In this document: positions 36,936-49,200 of the stretch, piece after piece
Position numbering within the stretch: position 1 is the first letter of the stretch
Layout: each line of letters opens with the position of its first letter
Assembly: GCA_009792885.1 (NCBI GenBank)
Contig: WMCF01000016.1
Coordinates: 15,131,859 to 15,195,858, forward strand
Direction: 5' to 3'
Source: Eremophila alpestris peregrina
Lineage: Eukaryota; Chordata; Aves; Passeriformes; Alaudidae
Length of the DNA stretch: 64,000 nt
Notes under the pieces: model-generated
What the model was told of the DNA's origin: nothing
Databases searched by the model: none
The model's input: only the letters and a program-made list of their open reading frames with translations
Made by a program: the position numbers and the translations under genes

Positions 36936-39900
36936 TCACCCCGGCGTGCGTGTGGCCAGCGCCTCCTGCATCTTCTGGCGGCAGCGCGCGTAGCGGTGCC
37001 GCAGCCGGCGCACGTGCTCCTCCTCCTCCCGCTGCAGGATCAGCAGGAAGTTGTGCAGCTCCGGCAGCGTGAAGGCGTCCCACTGCAGGCACAAGGGCTG
37101 ACATCGCAATGGGCACCTGGCGCGTCCCCCCATGGCCACCTCGCCGGGCAGGGCGGGTGCCAGCCCCTTCCCCGTCCCCTGCACTCACGTTCACCTCTCC
37201 GGTCTCGTTCTCCTTCAGGATGAAGCTCAGCACCTTCTCGTTGGGGCCGGCCAGCAGTCGCAGCCGCAGGGGCTGCTCGTCGTCACCCAGCTTCCGCAGG
37301 TACACTGCCACGGCGGCCACATGTCACCACAGAGACACTGCCACGGGGACAGCACCGCCACGGGGACACTGACACTATGGGGACATTACTGCTGCTACAG
37401 GAATGCTGCTACTCTGGGGACATCACCACCACAGGGGACACCACTGCTGCCATGGGGGACGCATCCATGGTGACAGGGGACACTGTCACCAAAGGGGGAT
37501 ACCACTGCTACAGGGATGCCGCCACCAAGAGGATGCTGCTACCTAAGGAAAGGTAGTCACTATTGGGGCACCACTGCCGTGATATTGCCACCATGGGGGA
37601 CACCGCCACTACGGGAACACCACTGCCATGGGGATGCTGCCACCACCATGAGGGACCCTGGGGACATCACCACCATGGAACTGCCACCATCCAGGGAAAA
37701 CTGAGAATATGGGGACACGGCCAGCACTGTGAGGACAGGGTCACCCTGAGGCACTACCTTGCTCATCCTTCTCAGACCTCTCGAAGAGGGCGAATTTGCG
37801 GGGGTTGTCGATGACGGTGAACTTGCGGAGGAGGGCATCGATGACCTCGCTGGCGCGGGTGTGCGAGAGGATGTGCAGGTGCTTGACGGTCCCCTTGGGC
37901 AGGTAGAAGGACGTGCGGCGCTTCACCCCCTGGGGGTGTGGCCGCCCCGCCGGCAGGGAGGGGCCCCGATTGGTGGCCGGCACCGCGACAGGGCGAACCA
38001 GCTTCAGCTGCACCTTGATGAAGCCAGCGTAGGAGCCGTCCTTGTTCTACGAGACACCGGTGGGGGATGAGTGGAGTCAGGGCAGGGCACCATGATCCCC
38101 CCGGCCCTGTGCCGACCCCATACCAGGCTCATGAAGAGGTTGCTGTTGATCTGGCTGTTGTACTCCTTGATCCGCTGCTCCACTTGCGCCTGGTCCAGCT
38201 CTGTCTTCTCCCAGTCGCTGGGCTCATCCTGCGTGACAGCAGCCGGGCTGAGCGGCACTGAGACCGGGGAGGACCGTCCCGCCTGCCTCGGTGTTCCGCC
38301 GGCCCCCGGCCCACCCCCAAGCACCGGAAGAAGCGCGGGCGCTTGCACGGGGTTGCATCAGCCCGGCTGGCGCTGAGCTGGGCTGTGCCGGGGACGCACA
38401 GCTGAGCTCACCGCGGCCCCAGCCCTGCTCCGGGGACACCGACACCGGCCGCCCCTCAAACGCCCGTTCCTGGGGCTGCAGGGCTGTGTGAACGCACTGG
38501 GAGGACACCCGGAGTCGAGCGTCCCCTCCCGGCACCCCAGATCAGAGAGGCGTCCCCAAGGCAGACCGCCGGCAGCCGCCAGCCCGGCACCAGGGTGTCT
38601 GGGCAGGCTCTGCGCCCGCAGGGACACCCTGAGATTTGAGGCAGGAGGGCCGGGCTGGGGGTGCAGCCCGCCCTTGCCGCCGGCACCCAACTTCAAAGTG
38701 CTGGCCCCACACCCGGGGGACCGAGCGTCCTGGCTCAGCGTCCCTGCCACCGGCACCCACTAATGAGTATTTATGCGGGGCCGCGGAGCTGCCACACAGT
38801 GCTGCACGTGTCCCCAAGGCACTGAGAAGTTCCCAGCCCCGACAGACACCCCACAGCATGCAGCCACTGCCGGACCCTCCGGGGGTCCCTGAAGGATGGA
38901 GACAGCTGTGAAGCTGCCCGGAGACTTTGTCCCGGCACCCCCAAAGCTGCGAGCAGTTCCAGCCCTGAGAGACCGTGCCAGACAGCGAAATCCCACTCAC
39001 CCCACGGTGCCTGGCTCACCCCACATCCAACCGGACAGGGCCACCGTGTCCCACGGCACGGCCATGCTTGACCCCACTCTTACCCCACAGCAAGGCCAAG
39101 CTCACTTCCAAGAAAAGACCACCCATACCTCTAGTTTTCCCCACGCACCAAGCGCACCCCCGCCTACTCCCCAGCACCCAGACCGGGGGAATGTGTTCCC
39201 GATGACGTCACCCGTGCCCCCATGACGTCACGACCCGGGACCGACCTGGCGGCGTCTCGGGCGGCGGCCGAGGGAGGTGCGGGCGGTGTAGAAGAGCTCG
39301 GGCTCGGAGTCGGAATCCTCCTGGCTGCAGTAGCCGCTGCTGGCCGTGCTGCCCCCCGTGCCCCCCGCGCCTCCGCGCCGCAGCGCCAGCGCCGCCGCCC
39401 CGCAACCCCCGGCCCCGCCGGCCTCGGCCCCGGCCCCGGGCACGGCGGCGGTGGCGGGGGGCACGGCCCGGCCCGCCCGCCCCGCGGCCCCGCCGGGCCG
39501 GCGGGCACACGGGCACACCCGGCCCCGCGCCAGCCCGGCCGGCCCCCGGGCCGGGGCCCGGCTCGGTCCGCTCCCGGCTCGGCTCAGCCCGCTCCCGGTC
39601 CTTGGCCCGGCTCCGCTCAGCCCGGCCCTTGGCCCGGCTCGGCTCTGCTTGGTCTCGGTCCCTATCGCGTCTCGGCTCAGCCCGCTCCCGGTCCTTGGCC
39701 CGGCTCCGCTCAGCCCGGCCCTTGGCCCGGCTCGGCTCTGCTTGGTCTCGGTCCCTATCGCGGCTCGGCTCCGCCCGGTCTCGGTCTCAGTCCCGGCTCA
39801 GCTCCACCCGGTTCCACTCTCAGTCCCGGCTCAGCTCCACCCGGTTCCACTCTCAGTTCCCGGCTCAGCTCCACCCGGCCCCTATCGCCGTCCCGCTCGG

Positions 39901-41936
39901 CTCAGCCCGGTCTCTTTCGCGGTCCCGGTCCCGGCTCGGCTCAGCCCGGTCCCTATCGTGGTCCCTGCGCCGGTTCGGCTCAGTCCGGTGCTATCGCGCT
40001 CCTATCCCGTCTCGGTTCCGCGCGGCGTCTACCGCGCCCTGCCCCGTTCGCGGCTCAGCGCGGTCCCCGTCCCTGCCCCGCCCCGACCGTGGGGTGATGC
40101 GAGCCGGGGGCGGCGCGGCGGCCCCGCTTCCGGCGGTGACTTCACCCGCGCCCGCCTGGACACAGCTTTGCCCTGGCTCAGCTCGGCTCGGCTCGGCTCG
40201 CCACGGGCACGGTGCGGTGCGGGCAACTCGGCGCGGGTACGACACAGCACAGCCCGACATGGCACGGCACAGCCCGACATGGCACGGCACAGCACTGCAC
40301 GACCTCAGTCAACCCAGCCCAACGCAGTCCATCAAGGCTTGGCACAGCCCAGCATGGCACAGCATAGCCTGGTATGGCATAGCACAGCCTGGCTTAGGTT
40401 TGGCATGGCACAGCCTGGCATGTCAGCCTCACAGCTCAGCTCAGCTCTGGTAAGCCCAGCCGAGCCCAGTCTATCAAGGCTCGGCACAGCCTGGCATGCC
40501 ATGGCATGGCCTTACATGGCAAAACCCAGCATAGCCCCCAGGTTTGCCACCCCCTGCCCAAGCTCTCCCTCACAGACAGGCCCAGGCCCTACCACGTTGG
40601 TGTCCTTCTCCTGCTCATTGCCATCGTCCTCGTCACCAGCTCCTGGGTGGCCACTGCAGTCCAGCCGCACCAGGGCTCGGCACCGGTAGTGGCAGGTGAA
40701 GCTGCAGTCTGGAGACAGAGACAGGAGTAGTGTCACCACTGTGCACAGCCTGGGTGTCAGGGTCAGGGCACTGGTGTGTGGTGGGACAAGGGCTGGCACA
40801 TGGTGACAGTGTCAGCTGTCTGCTCATGCTGTGCCCAGGGGCTCAGGGGTACCATCAACATGGGACATAGCACTGTGCCACTTCCTGGCTGGTGCCACTG
40901 TGCCTGTGCTCCCTGTTGGGCTGGCCAGCATGGCATGCCCAGTGCCTGGTACTGGGATGCCCAGTACTGGGATGCCCAGTACTGGGATGCCCAGTGGCCA
41001 GTGTTGGAATACCTGGTACCTGGTGCAGGTACCCTATACAGGGATGTGGTGCCCGGGGAGGGTATTCTGTATGGGGCTGCCCAGTGCCTGATGTGGGTGC
41101 CCAGTACAGGGGTGTCCAGTGTTTGGTGGAAGTTCCGGATGCCCAGAGGCCCAGTGCCTGGTGCAGCTGCCCAGAATGGTGATGTCCAACCCAATGGAAG
41201 TGCCTGGCACCAGGATGCCTGGTGGGGGTTATCAGTAGTGAGATGCCTGTAGCCAGCCTGGTGCTGGGATGTTTGGTGCCTGGTGCGGTGCCTGGTGCTG
41301 GGATGCCTGTGCCCAGTGGTGGGACAGCTGGTGCTCAGCGAGGGGCCCCCTACTAGGATGGTCGGGGGCCTGCAGGGATGCCCGATGGTAGGATGCTTTG
41401 TACCCGCAGGAGGCGGAGGTGCCCAGTGGCAGCATGCCCGGTGCTGGGAAACCCATGCCCAGTGGTGGGACACGCGGTGCTCAGCAGGGCTGCCTACGAG
41501 CAGGATGCTCGGTGTCCTCTAGGGGTGCCCGGTTGGTGGGATGCCCGGTGGTGGGATATCTGGTGCTCGCTGGGGGTGCCCAGTGCTGAGGAACGCGAGT
41601 GGCAGGACGCCCGGTGCCTGGCGGGGGTGCCAGGTGCCGGGATGCCCGGCGGCAGGGGTGCGGGGGGCCCGGGGCGCGGTACTCACGACGGCACTGGAGG
41701 CTCTTCCTGCCGCCGCCCCAGATGAAGTCCCCGCAGAGATCGCACCAGGTGTGCAGCCCGCGGCGTCGCGGCTCGAAGCGGTGCCCGGCGCCCGGTGCCG
41801 CCGTCAGCCGCGGGTCAGGATGCGCCCCGGGGCCGGGCCGGCGGGCCGGGCTGATGCGGAGCGCGTTGGCTCGTTCCAGGCGGCCCCGGCCCGGCCGCGG
41901 CTCCGGCTGCAGCTCCCGCAGCTCGATGAGCTCCAT
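36936..41936 (-). CDS. RASSF1: Ras association domain family member 1, isoform A
   Basis: Scaffold that binds Ras-type GTPases and MST kinases and stabilises microtubules. Minus-strand coding exons are 41936-41687, 40708-40593, 38228-38124, 38046-37758, 37304-37189 and 37082-36936. Phases close and give 340 residues, as in human RASSF1A. Domains: a C1-type zinc finger at about 51-101 ('HTWCDLCGDFIW', 'CHYRCRALVRLDC') split between exons 1 and 2; a Ras-association domain in exons 4-5 ('VKRRTSFYLPKGTVKHLHIL', 'DDEQPLRLRLLAGPNEK'); and a C-terminal SARAH helix in exon 6 ('LPELHNFLLILQREEEEHV'). The start MELIELREL is four residues shorter than human MSGEPELIELREL. At the ATM site the human serine is aspartate (D134). 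Introns 1 and 4 and the 3' UTR carry minisatellites. Exon 1 sits in its own CpG island, silenced by methylation in human tumours (known). Confidence 0.95.
37318..37745. repeat. Intronic GGGGACA/CACCRCCA repeat in RASSF1
   Basis: The intron between RASSF1 exons 4 and 5 consists almost wholly of divergent units such as 'catggggacaccgccac' and 'ggggacatcaccacc'. No other feature is visible in it. Confidence 0.8.
39246..39518 (-). CDS. RASSF1: Alternative first exon of RASSF1 (RASSF1C type)
   Basis: The 3' part encodes 'SSGYCSQEDSDSEPELFY' and 'TARTSLGRRPRRRQ', closely matching the N-terminus of human RASSF1C (SSGYCSQEDSDSELEQYF, TARTSLARRPRRDQ). A donor follows Q91 (CCAG then GTCG, exon end 39246) in phase 0, as needed to join exon 3 at 38228 (DEPSDWEK). 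That isoform would have 309 residues (human 270) and would lack the C1 zinc finger. The first ATG in frame (39518) leaves a 91-residue N-terminus against about 49 in human; the extra part is Ala/Gly/Arg-rich. No other in-frame Met precedes the conserved block. A separate CpG island covers the exon, consistent with an independent promoter. The start codon is less certain than the exon. Confidence 0.85.
39570..39960. repeat. Compound minisatellite upstream of RASSF1C exon (93-bp and 33-bp units)
   Basis: A 93-bp unit starting 'ggctcagcccgctcccggtc' occurs at 39581 and again at 39674. It is followed near 39788-39880 by three copies of a 33-bp unit 'gtcccggctcagctccaccc...' and further 'cggctcagcccggtcyc' repeats. 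The array stays open in several frames, producing long spurious plus-strand ORFs. Confidence 0.9.
40160..40510. repeat. Degenerate TGGCACAGCC repeat in RASSF1 intron 1
   Basis: Divergent units of the form 'atggcacagc(c)' and 'tcggctcggc' run for about 350 bp on the plus strand between the RASSF1C-type promoter and exon 2. No coding signal is present. Confidence 0.75.
40880..41640. repeat. GATGCCCAGTRCTGG minisatellite in RASSF1 intron 1
   Basis: Starts with an almost perfect 15-bp unit 'gtactgggatgccca' repeated near 40950-40995 and decays into 'ggatgcc(c/t)ggtgcctggtg' units up to about 41640. It fills most of the intron between exon 1-alpha and exon 2. Confidence 0.88.
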
Positions 41937-42060
41937 GGCCCGGCGGCCGCGGGCGCTGCTCGGCGGCGGGACGGGGGCCGGCACCGGGCCGAGGCCGGGG
42001 CGGGGACCGGTAGCGGCCGCCCCGATCGGGCACCGCGGGGAAACTGAGGCAGGAGAGGTG
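41687..42060 (-). promoter_or_regulatory. RASSF1: RASSF1A CpG-island promoter and exon 1-alpha
   Basis: A CpG-dense block covers exon 1-alpha and extends about 120 bases upstream of the ATG at 41936. It corresponds in position to the human RASSF1A island known for tumour hypermethylation. Confidence 0.7.
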
Positions 42061-43030
42061 GGAGGAACGGTGCAATGCCCCGGGCTCCCGATCGCCAGCT
42101 CCAGTCCCGGAGAGCCCGGCGGGGCGGGCTGGAGGCGGGGATGAGGTTCCCGGAGCCGCCGCGAGGGAAGGGGGGGCCCGCTGCAGCCGCTCCGCTCTCT
42201 CTGCCTCTTCTCGCAAGAACAGGACAAACTGCACTCCCTGCCTCAGTTTCCCAGTGGGGAAGGGGCTGGAGGCATTCCTGGCGGCGGGTTAGAAGCAGAC
42301 GGAGAGCTACGGAGAGTATTCCTGCTCCTGCTGGCTGCAGCTCTGAGCGTGCAGCCTAAATTTGGGGTGAGGAGTTTATTGAGCTCTGAGCATGGGCTGC
42401 TCAGCCGGGGCCGCAGCTGGATGGAGATGGTTTCCTGCGTGCTGTCGTGCTGCTGCTGCAGCAGCCCTGGTGCAAAGCCTATTTTTATGTGTCAGGGATT
42501 TTGCGGCACCCCATCAGAGAAAGGACATGGCCAACCTTTCCCAGCTGTGCTCAGACCAAGGCTCCAGCCTTTTGGCAGCAGTTGCTGGCCAGTGAGAGGT
42601 GGGGATGCACCCCAAGGCATCCCCACCAGTAAACCCTGTTTACTGGTAATGCTGGTGGGAAGGGGGCCAAGCCCTTGGTGCTAACATCACGTAAAGGGAG
42701 AGGAAATAGGGTGGGTGAACCGTCCCTGCAAGGTGGGAGATGACAAATACCCAAGAAACTCTTTCTCACTGCATGATGCTCGTGCAAACCACATCCTCTG
42801 CTCCCCATGCTGTTCTGACAATGCTGCGAGGCAGCACAGAGGCCTTCTCAGTCCCTTCCCTCCTGCAGCAAGGCAACCACAACCTTTTAGGCTTTTTCAG
42901 GTTCTCTGGGATTTCTGTTGCAGAGGGGAAAATGGACACCAGCCTCTCACTGTGTGGAAGGGAGGGGAGGAAGCAGTTTGTTATCTTCAGCTAGGAGAGA
43001 AAAAGCAGAAGCCAAGCAGCTGTGGGATGC
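42061..43030. other. Spacer between RASSF1A promoter and ZMYND10 3' end
   Basis: No coding exon was recognised. A second minus-strand AATAAA at 42375-42380 could be an alternative, more distal end for ZMYND10 transcripts. Confidence 0.5.
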
Positions 43031-43039
43031 ACAAGGAGG

Positions 43040-43045
43040 TTTATT
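43040..43045 (-). terminator. ZMYND10: Poly(A) signal of ZMYND10
   Basis: AATAAA on the minus strand, about 210 bases past the ZMYND10 stop codon. Confidence 0.75.
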
Positions 43046-43252
43046 GGAGAAGGCAGCATGGTGAGGTGGTGGGAGAGGAGAGGCTGACCCTGGCCAGTGC
43101 TGCCTTCTCCAATGCCCCCTGTGCAAGCTCAGCTTGCCAGTCTGTCAGGAAGCAGGCAGAAGCCTTTGCCAGCTTCTTTCCAGCTGTGGGCTGCACACTG
43201 GGGGAATCTCTGCCTCTCTGAGCCATGGGCCAGATGCCAGACACCACTTCTC

Positions 43253-46200
43253 TTACAGGTCATCCACACTCCTCTGCACCTCGGCCATCAGGTTGCAGGC
43301 AGGCTTGTGCTTCTGCCAGTGCTGGACCTGGCATGCCCTGCAGAGGGGGAAGCTGCTGTCAGGGTCAGTGGAGCCACAATCATCCCTGGGGGCAAAGCAG
43401 CAAGAAGGACAAAATCCAGCACCACACTCCTCTGGGAGCTGGGGAAGAGCTGATACAGCCCAGCATTAGACCAAGAGGGGGGTGGATGTGGCCCCAGTCC
43501 TGGGGGTTAAGGAGGTTTAACGCCAGACCTTGCCAGATGGTTCAGGACCAGAGATTTAATTTACTGCCACCATCCCAGCTGCCACATCCCAACCTGTCAC
43601 CTGCAGCCACAGGGTCATGGGTGCTTTCCTACTCCTGCCCCACAAGGTGGAAAGGAGGGAGACAATATCATCACAGAAAACCCAGCCTGTCAATGCTGTC
43701 ACTGTGGGCAGAGGCAGCTCAGCACCTCACAGCTGCAACACAACCCTCACCAGCACCTCCTCCACCAGCAGCCCAGCACATCAGCCTCCCCACAAGATCT
43801 GGAGAGGTATGTGGCCAGCAGAGAGCTAGCAGTGCTGAGGAGTGGTGGGACCCCTGGCTTTCCTTGGCCCTCCCACAGCATTCTCCAGTGAGATCTATGG
43901 TGCTCTGGGGAACACTGAGAGGCTGCAGGGGCCCCAAGGGGGTGGCAGGGCTCCCTTACCGTGTGCAGTACCACTCGTTGCGGCAGCGAGAGCAGCGCTT
44001 GGCTGCTTCTACACCACACACCCTGCAGCGGGGCTTGTCAGTGGCCAGAGCCTCCATCATGTCCAGGCTGTAGGTCTGTGCCCACCTGTGCAGGCAGAGA
44101 GGGGTGAGGCTGCTTACAGGGAACTGCTGACCAGCAGTGAGCTGTCCCTGTTGCACCCTGCCACTGAGGGGACATCTCCAGCCAATGCCACAGACCCCTC
44201 TGCCCTCCCAGTGCAGAGCTCCTGCCCTGGTAATGGGGGTACTGGCCCCACTGGGCACTCTGCATACCTGTACCAGGGCCTCACCTGCGTGCCTGCAGCT
44301 TCAACTCCTCTTCAGTGGGGCTGAAGGCATGCTTCACCTGGTACTTGGCAATGGCCTCCCACTTCCCTGAGTTTTTCTTGAGGATATGGTCCCAGAGGAC
44401 AGGAACCTGGTGGGAGAGGCAGGGCAGGAGGAAGAGGTGCTAACAGCCTAAAAAAGGTGCTGTGGTTTGGGGAGAAAGAAGCCAGCCCTGGGAACAAGAA
44501 GCATGGCCCTCCAGGAGGGCAAGCAGAGGCAGAGGTGCAGAGGGTGTCAGGGTGCGCTTTGGGTACACGGAGGGGAAAGGATCCACTCGCCAGTGGGCAT
44601 TGAGGTGAAACAAGGCAAAACCTTTGGGGTCCAGTTGGGAATGAGTGTTCAGTCTTGAGGCCCAGGCTGCTGAGAAGGGACCTCAGCACCCTGCGTGTGG
44701 CAGCAGTGTGAACCCCGTGCTCCAGAGCCGTTTGCCTGAGCAGATTTTTCCGCTCGTCACTTCCCTGAAGACGAACACCCGGGGAAGGGCTGGCCAGAGC
44801 AAAAGGAGACATCCCAGCCAAGAGCAGTGCACCGAGTTCAGGCTGTGCAACGGACCATGCTGCTTCAAACAGCGCTGCCTTCTCCAGCAGAGTAAAAATA
44901 GCCAAGGAAGGGGAGGAGGCTGCTCTGGGAGCAGCCAAATGGAAAAAGGCCTTTCCTTAGCTTGGCTCAGCAACAAGGAGTGAGTTCACCACTCTCTGGG
45001 CAGAGCAGGGAGCCCATGCCTGTGCTTCCCGCTGGCTCCCCGTGCCTGCCCCCGGGCTCAGCCCCAGCCCTTGGCAGGGACAGCAGCAGCACCAGCACAA
45101 AAGCAGAGCTATGGAGAAGGGCAGCAGCCTGGGTGAGGCCTGGAAGAGGGCCCCAGCGTGGCAGCTGCCTGTCACTGTGCCACCAACACGCTGGCAGTCA
45201 AGGCACGTGGCATGAATCCATGTCCACCTCCACCCTGCTGCCATCCCCAGCCCCAACAGCTCAGCTTGCCAATCTGCAGCTTCCCCAGCTGGGCCATGCC
45301 TCCAGCTCAGCCACAGCCATCTCTAACAGGGCACATCACCCTCCTCCCAGGCCATACAGCCAGCTGTGATGGGGACAGCATTCTCCCACTGGGGACAGCG
45401 TGCTCCCACTGGGGACAGCCCAGATGGCCACTGCCCAACATACCCATCTCCTCCAGGAAGCGGTGTGGGAGCCTCTGGCAGTGGGGAAGAGCCTCTGTGC
45501 TCCCAGTTCTTCTCAGCAGCCTCTTTTCAGATCTGCCCCCACAATCATTCCCCCTCAGCTCATAAGAAGGTAGCAGAAATACATAAAAACACTTTTCTCC
45601 AGAGATTACCACTGCATGGATTAAAACACCCAAGAATGTCTTGGCTGTTTAAAGACCTTCATGGTCTAACTCCCAAAGACCCAGATACCAGCTGGGTCCA
45701 GTTTAACTCCAGACTCTATCACTAGATCATGATGTCCCTCTGTATACAGTGTGCCAAGCAGCCTCAGACCAGGGCTGTAAAAGGGGACTTCCCTGGGGAG
45801 TCCAGAATTCAACAGGAAAACTGTAATAAATGTCAAATGAAAAGTTAATTGTCAAAAGAAGCCAGTGCCAGTATCTGCCCTATGCAGCTGCCATCCCAGG
45901 GGCTCAGTGTGACCTGGAGAGCTGTTTATAACCCAGCATTTATGCCTTTAGATATGATTGCTTGGCCACTCTGCAGGACAAGGCTCTCAAGTCAGCCACA
46001 GGCATCTTTGCTGGCAATAAGGATGTAACTGAAATGGGTACTTGGCTGCTTTTCCAGGGCATCATCACTCCAGAGCTGAGCTTGGTGGAGGGAAACAGGG
46101 ATAGGGAGCTATCAGGCTTAAACCAGAGCAGCTGTAGAGGTGAAAGAAAAGCCACCAGGATACCTGCTCCAGGATGAGATCCTTTTTGGGGGGAGCAGGT

Positions 46201-49200
46201 TCTGTCACTGCAAGGTAACTCAGAAATCTCTGCATCTCCACCAGGTTGGGCAGCTGGTCAATGAGGACATCTGTCAGGAATGCACGGAGCTGGTCATGGA
46301 GGGGGAGAGGAAAGTGAGAGAAGTCAGAACAAGGGAGTCAGAGCTGGGGATGCAGCAGGGCAAGAGCAGGGATTTGAGGTGCAGTGGCAGAGAGACCAAT
46401 GGGGGTCTCATGACTGCACTCACAAACACAAGCTTTGCTGCTGCTACTACAGTAACAGACCTGCTGTTTTCCCACCACTGGCTCCTTGGAGGCCACAGTG
46501 AGGATGGGGACATATCCAGGAGATATCTGGAGGTGCCCTGGCAAGGGCCCAGGGCCTTTGTGCTGCAGGGTCCTACCTTGAGGAGCTGGCTCTTGTTGAA
46601 GCCATTGAAGCGGTATTTGCGCTGGCACTCGGGACTGAGCAGGAGGTTGAGGAGGGCAAGCCACACCTGCCCATCAAGTTTGGTCATCTTCACCTGGTCC
46701 TCAGGGGGCACAGTGTGCCATGTGCCATTCTCAAACTTCTTGAGCTTGCCTGAGGGACAGAAGAAGCAGGGAGACACAGTGCTGTCTGAGGGAAGACAGC
46801 TCAGATGGGGGATGCTGGCCTGTGCTCACTGCCTCGCCTCACTCCCTGCTTCTGCCTGCCTCAGTTTCCCCACCCTTTGCTCCACATAGCAGCCTACTTG
46901 GTACTGAAGCAAAATGTTAGAGAGCATGAAAAGCAGAAAGGACCTGTATTAAACCAATAATGCTGTGGCAGGAACAGAAAGATCACTGAGATTTCTCCCT
47001 CTGTACTTGGCCAGGAATGTAGAGCACTGGTGGGCAGTGGGGCAGCCCATGCTGCAACAACACAGTGGCTAGAGAGACCCATTTTGGGATACCAGCCACT
47101 CTCCTTGAGTTTCCTCTGCCTGGCAAAGCCAGAAGCAGCACGAATACAACAGATATGACAAAGCAAGCTCCAACAGCTACTGTGTGGCTCTGGGGGATGG
47201 AGCAGGATGTGATCTTGCATCAGCACAGCCTGGAAATGCCTTTGTGCTCGTCTCTTTCCAGTCCCTCCCTCAGGGCCCTGGATCAAAGCTCTCTCTCACA
47301 CCCCGAGCACTCAGGCAGGGAGAAGGGATGTGTTTTGTGGCTGGAGGAAGGAGGAGAGCTCCTGCATCCAGCTGGGCTGCTCTCGGCAGGCACAGCCACG
47401 TGCTTCCCAGAGCTCTTCCTGCCCTGCCCCCGCTGTGACCCCCGTGCAGGGCTGGGACAGCGAGGGTTCCCACGGCCCAGGCTGTGCCCCACCACAGGGC
47501 TGGGGGGCTGTGTGGGGCCTGCCTGGCTGCAGAGGTGGGGGACAATGGCTGATGGGCACAGCCTGATCAGGGGCCTTTGGCAAGAGTAAAGCTCAGAGAC
47601 CAGCAGCAGAATGAGGGCAAAGCTTGCTGCCTGGGAGAGACCCTGTCTGGCTTTAGTCAGTGCTGCCCCAAAAGGTGCAGAGAAGCTGGGATGGGCACTC
47701 TGGTCTTTCCGTGTCCAGAAGGCTCCTCAGAGGAGCACGTGGGGCTGGCTGAGGTGCTACACTCCAGTGCTGGCTGTGATCACTCAGAAGAGGCCCAGCC
47801 CTGTGTGAGGATCAGTTTTTGGGAGCATTGCAGGGTCTCCAGCCCAGCTGTGCTGCAGCTGCTCTTGAGCTGAACAGCTTCAGGCATGGAGCACTGAGGA
47901 GCTGGAGGGGAGGGTAGAGGGGAAACAGCTCTGCAAGGGCTCCTACAGCAGATCCTTCAGTGGATGCACATCCCAGCAGTGCACCCAGAGCATGGGGCAT
48001 AAGCCATACCTGCTTCCCAGCAGCTCCAGGGGCAATGCTCCACCAGCTCGACAAGAAGGCAGGGCAGGTTGTGGGTGTTCAGCATCCGTGTCAGTGCACC
48101 CAGGGGCAGACTGGAGATATGACAGAAAGGGAGAAAAGGCACTCGCAGATTAATGCCAGAATTTGTATCTGCAAATGCTCCCTGAGGCAACTGGGAGAGG
48201 CAGGAAAGAAACAATGGTCTGGGATCCCAGGAGTACCATGGAGCAGGGTGGAGTGCTGCTGTGTTTGCCTCCTAGGGCACACTGCCACTGTGGACACAGC
48301 CAGCTGCTGAAACGGGTCCAGGCACCCGCTGTGACCCCACAGGAATCCCATCAGAGAGCTGGGCACATCCTCTGCTGCTCCTGGGCACCTACCTGTCCAC
48401 CTGGTCAGTGATGAACCGCAGCACAGACAGGGCCTTCAGGGAAATCTCAAACTCCATCATCTCTGCCTGATTCTGCAGCTCCTGTGGAGGGACAGATCAG
48501 CCTTGGGATTTTGGGCCCCATCACCCAGGAGCTACAGGGAAGCAGACTGTTGACTGTATTGGTAATCATAGTCTGGGTAGGAAAACAGAGCCCTGAAAAA
48601 CAGTTTCTTGTCTCAGCTGTGCCAGCACTGCCTGTTTGCCAGCACAGCCACAGAAGTGCTTGCAGCCCAAAGCTACTCTTCCCTCATGTCCCTGCCCCTA
48701 ACATGTTGTGGGTGGCTACTGGCTGCATTGCTCCTACACAAGAACAGCCCCCTGAAAGAGGCTGGTCCCAAATTTTGCCTCTCTCCCTTTCTGGGACCAT
48801 CTTGTGGCCCATGGTCCTGTGGAGACCTGTGAGGGTTGAAGGAGGGTGTAGCTTCATGATCAGCAGAGGAACCAGAGGAGGAGGAGGGAGGAACTTGGCC
48901 CTAGTGCAGCTGCAGTCCTGTGTCCACCCCTCCTGGATCTGCCTCTTCCCTCCAGCTTGGGAAAGCCAACTAGAATATCTGCCTGTGGTTATCCCAGCCC
49001 ACAGCTGTGCCATGCTCTCCAGCCATCCAGCCTCCTTCCCTTTCCAGACAGCATGGACACCCCACTCATCCCCCATGACAGCCTGACCACCCCCTGATTC
49101 AGCCTCTTTCAAGACCATGGGGAAAGCCATTCTGAGAGGTGCCAAGTTCTCCCTGCCTCAGGCAGAGCTTCTCTCCAATCTCAGATGCAGCTCACACTTG

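Noticed and set aside
39222..40689. 291- and 447-codon plus-strand frames with repeated Ser/Pro/Ala motifs
   Set aside because: They translate minisatellite arrays upstream of the RASSF1C-type exon. The repetitive peptide reflects the DNA repeat.
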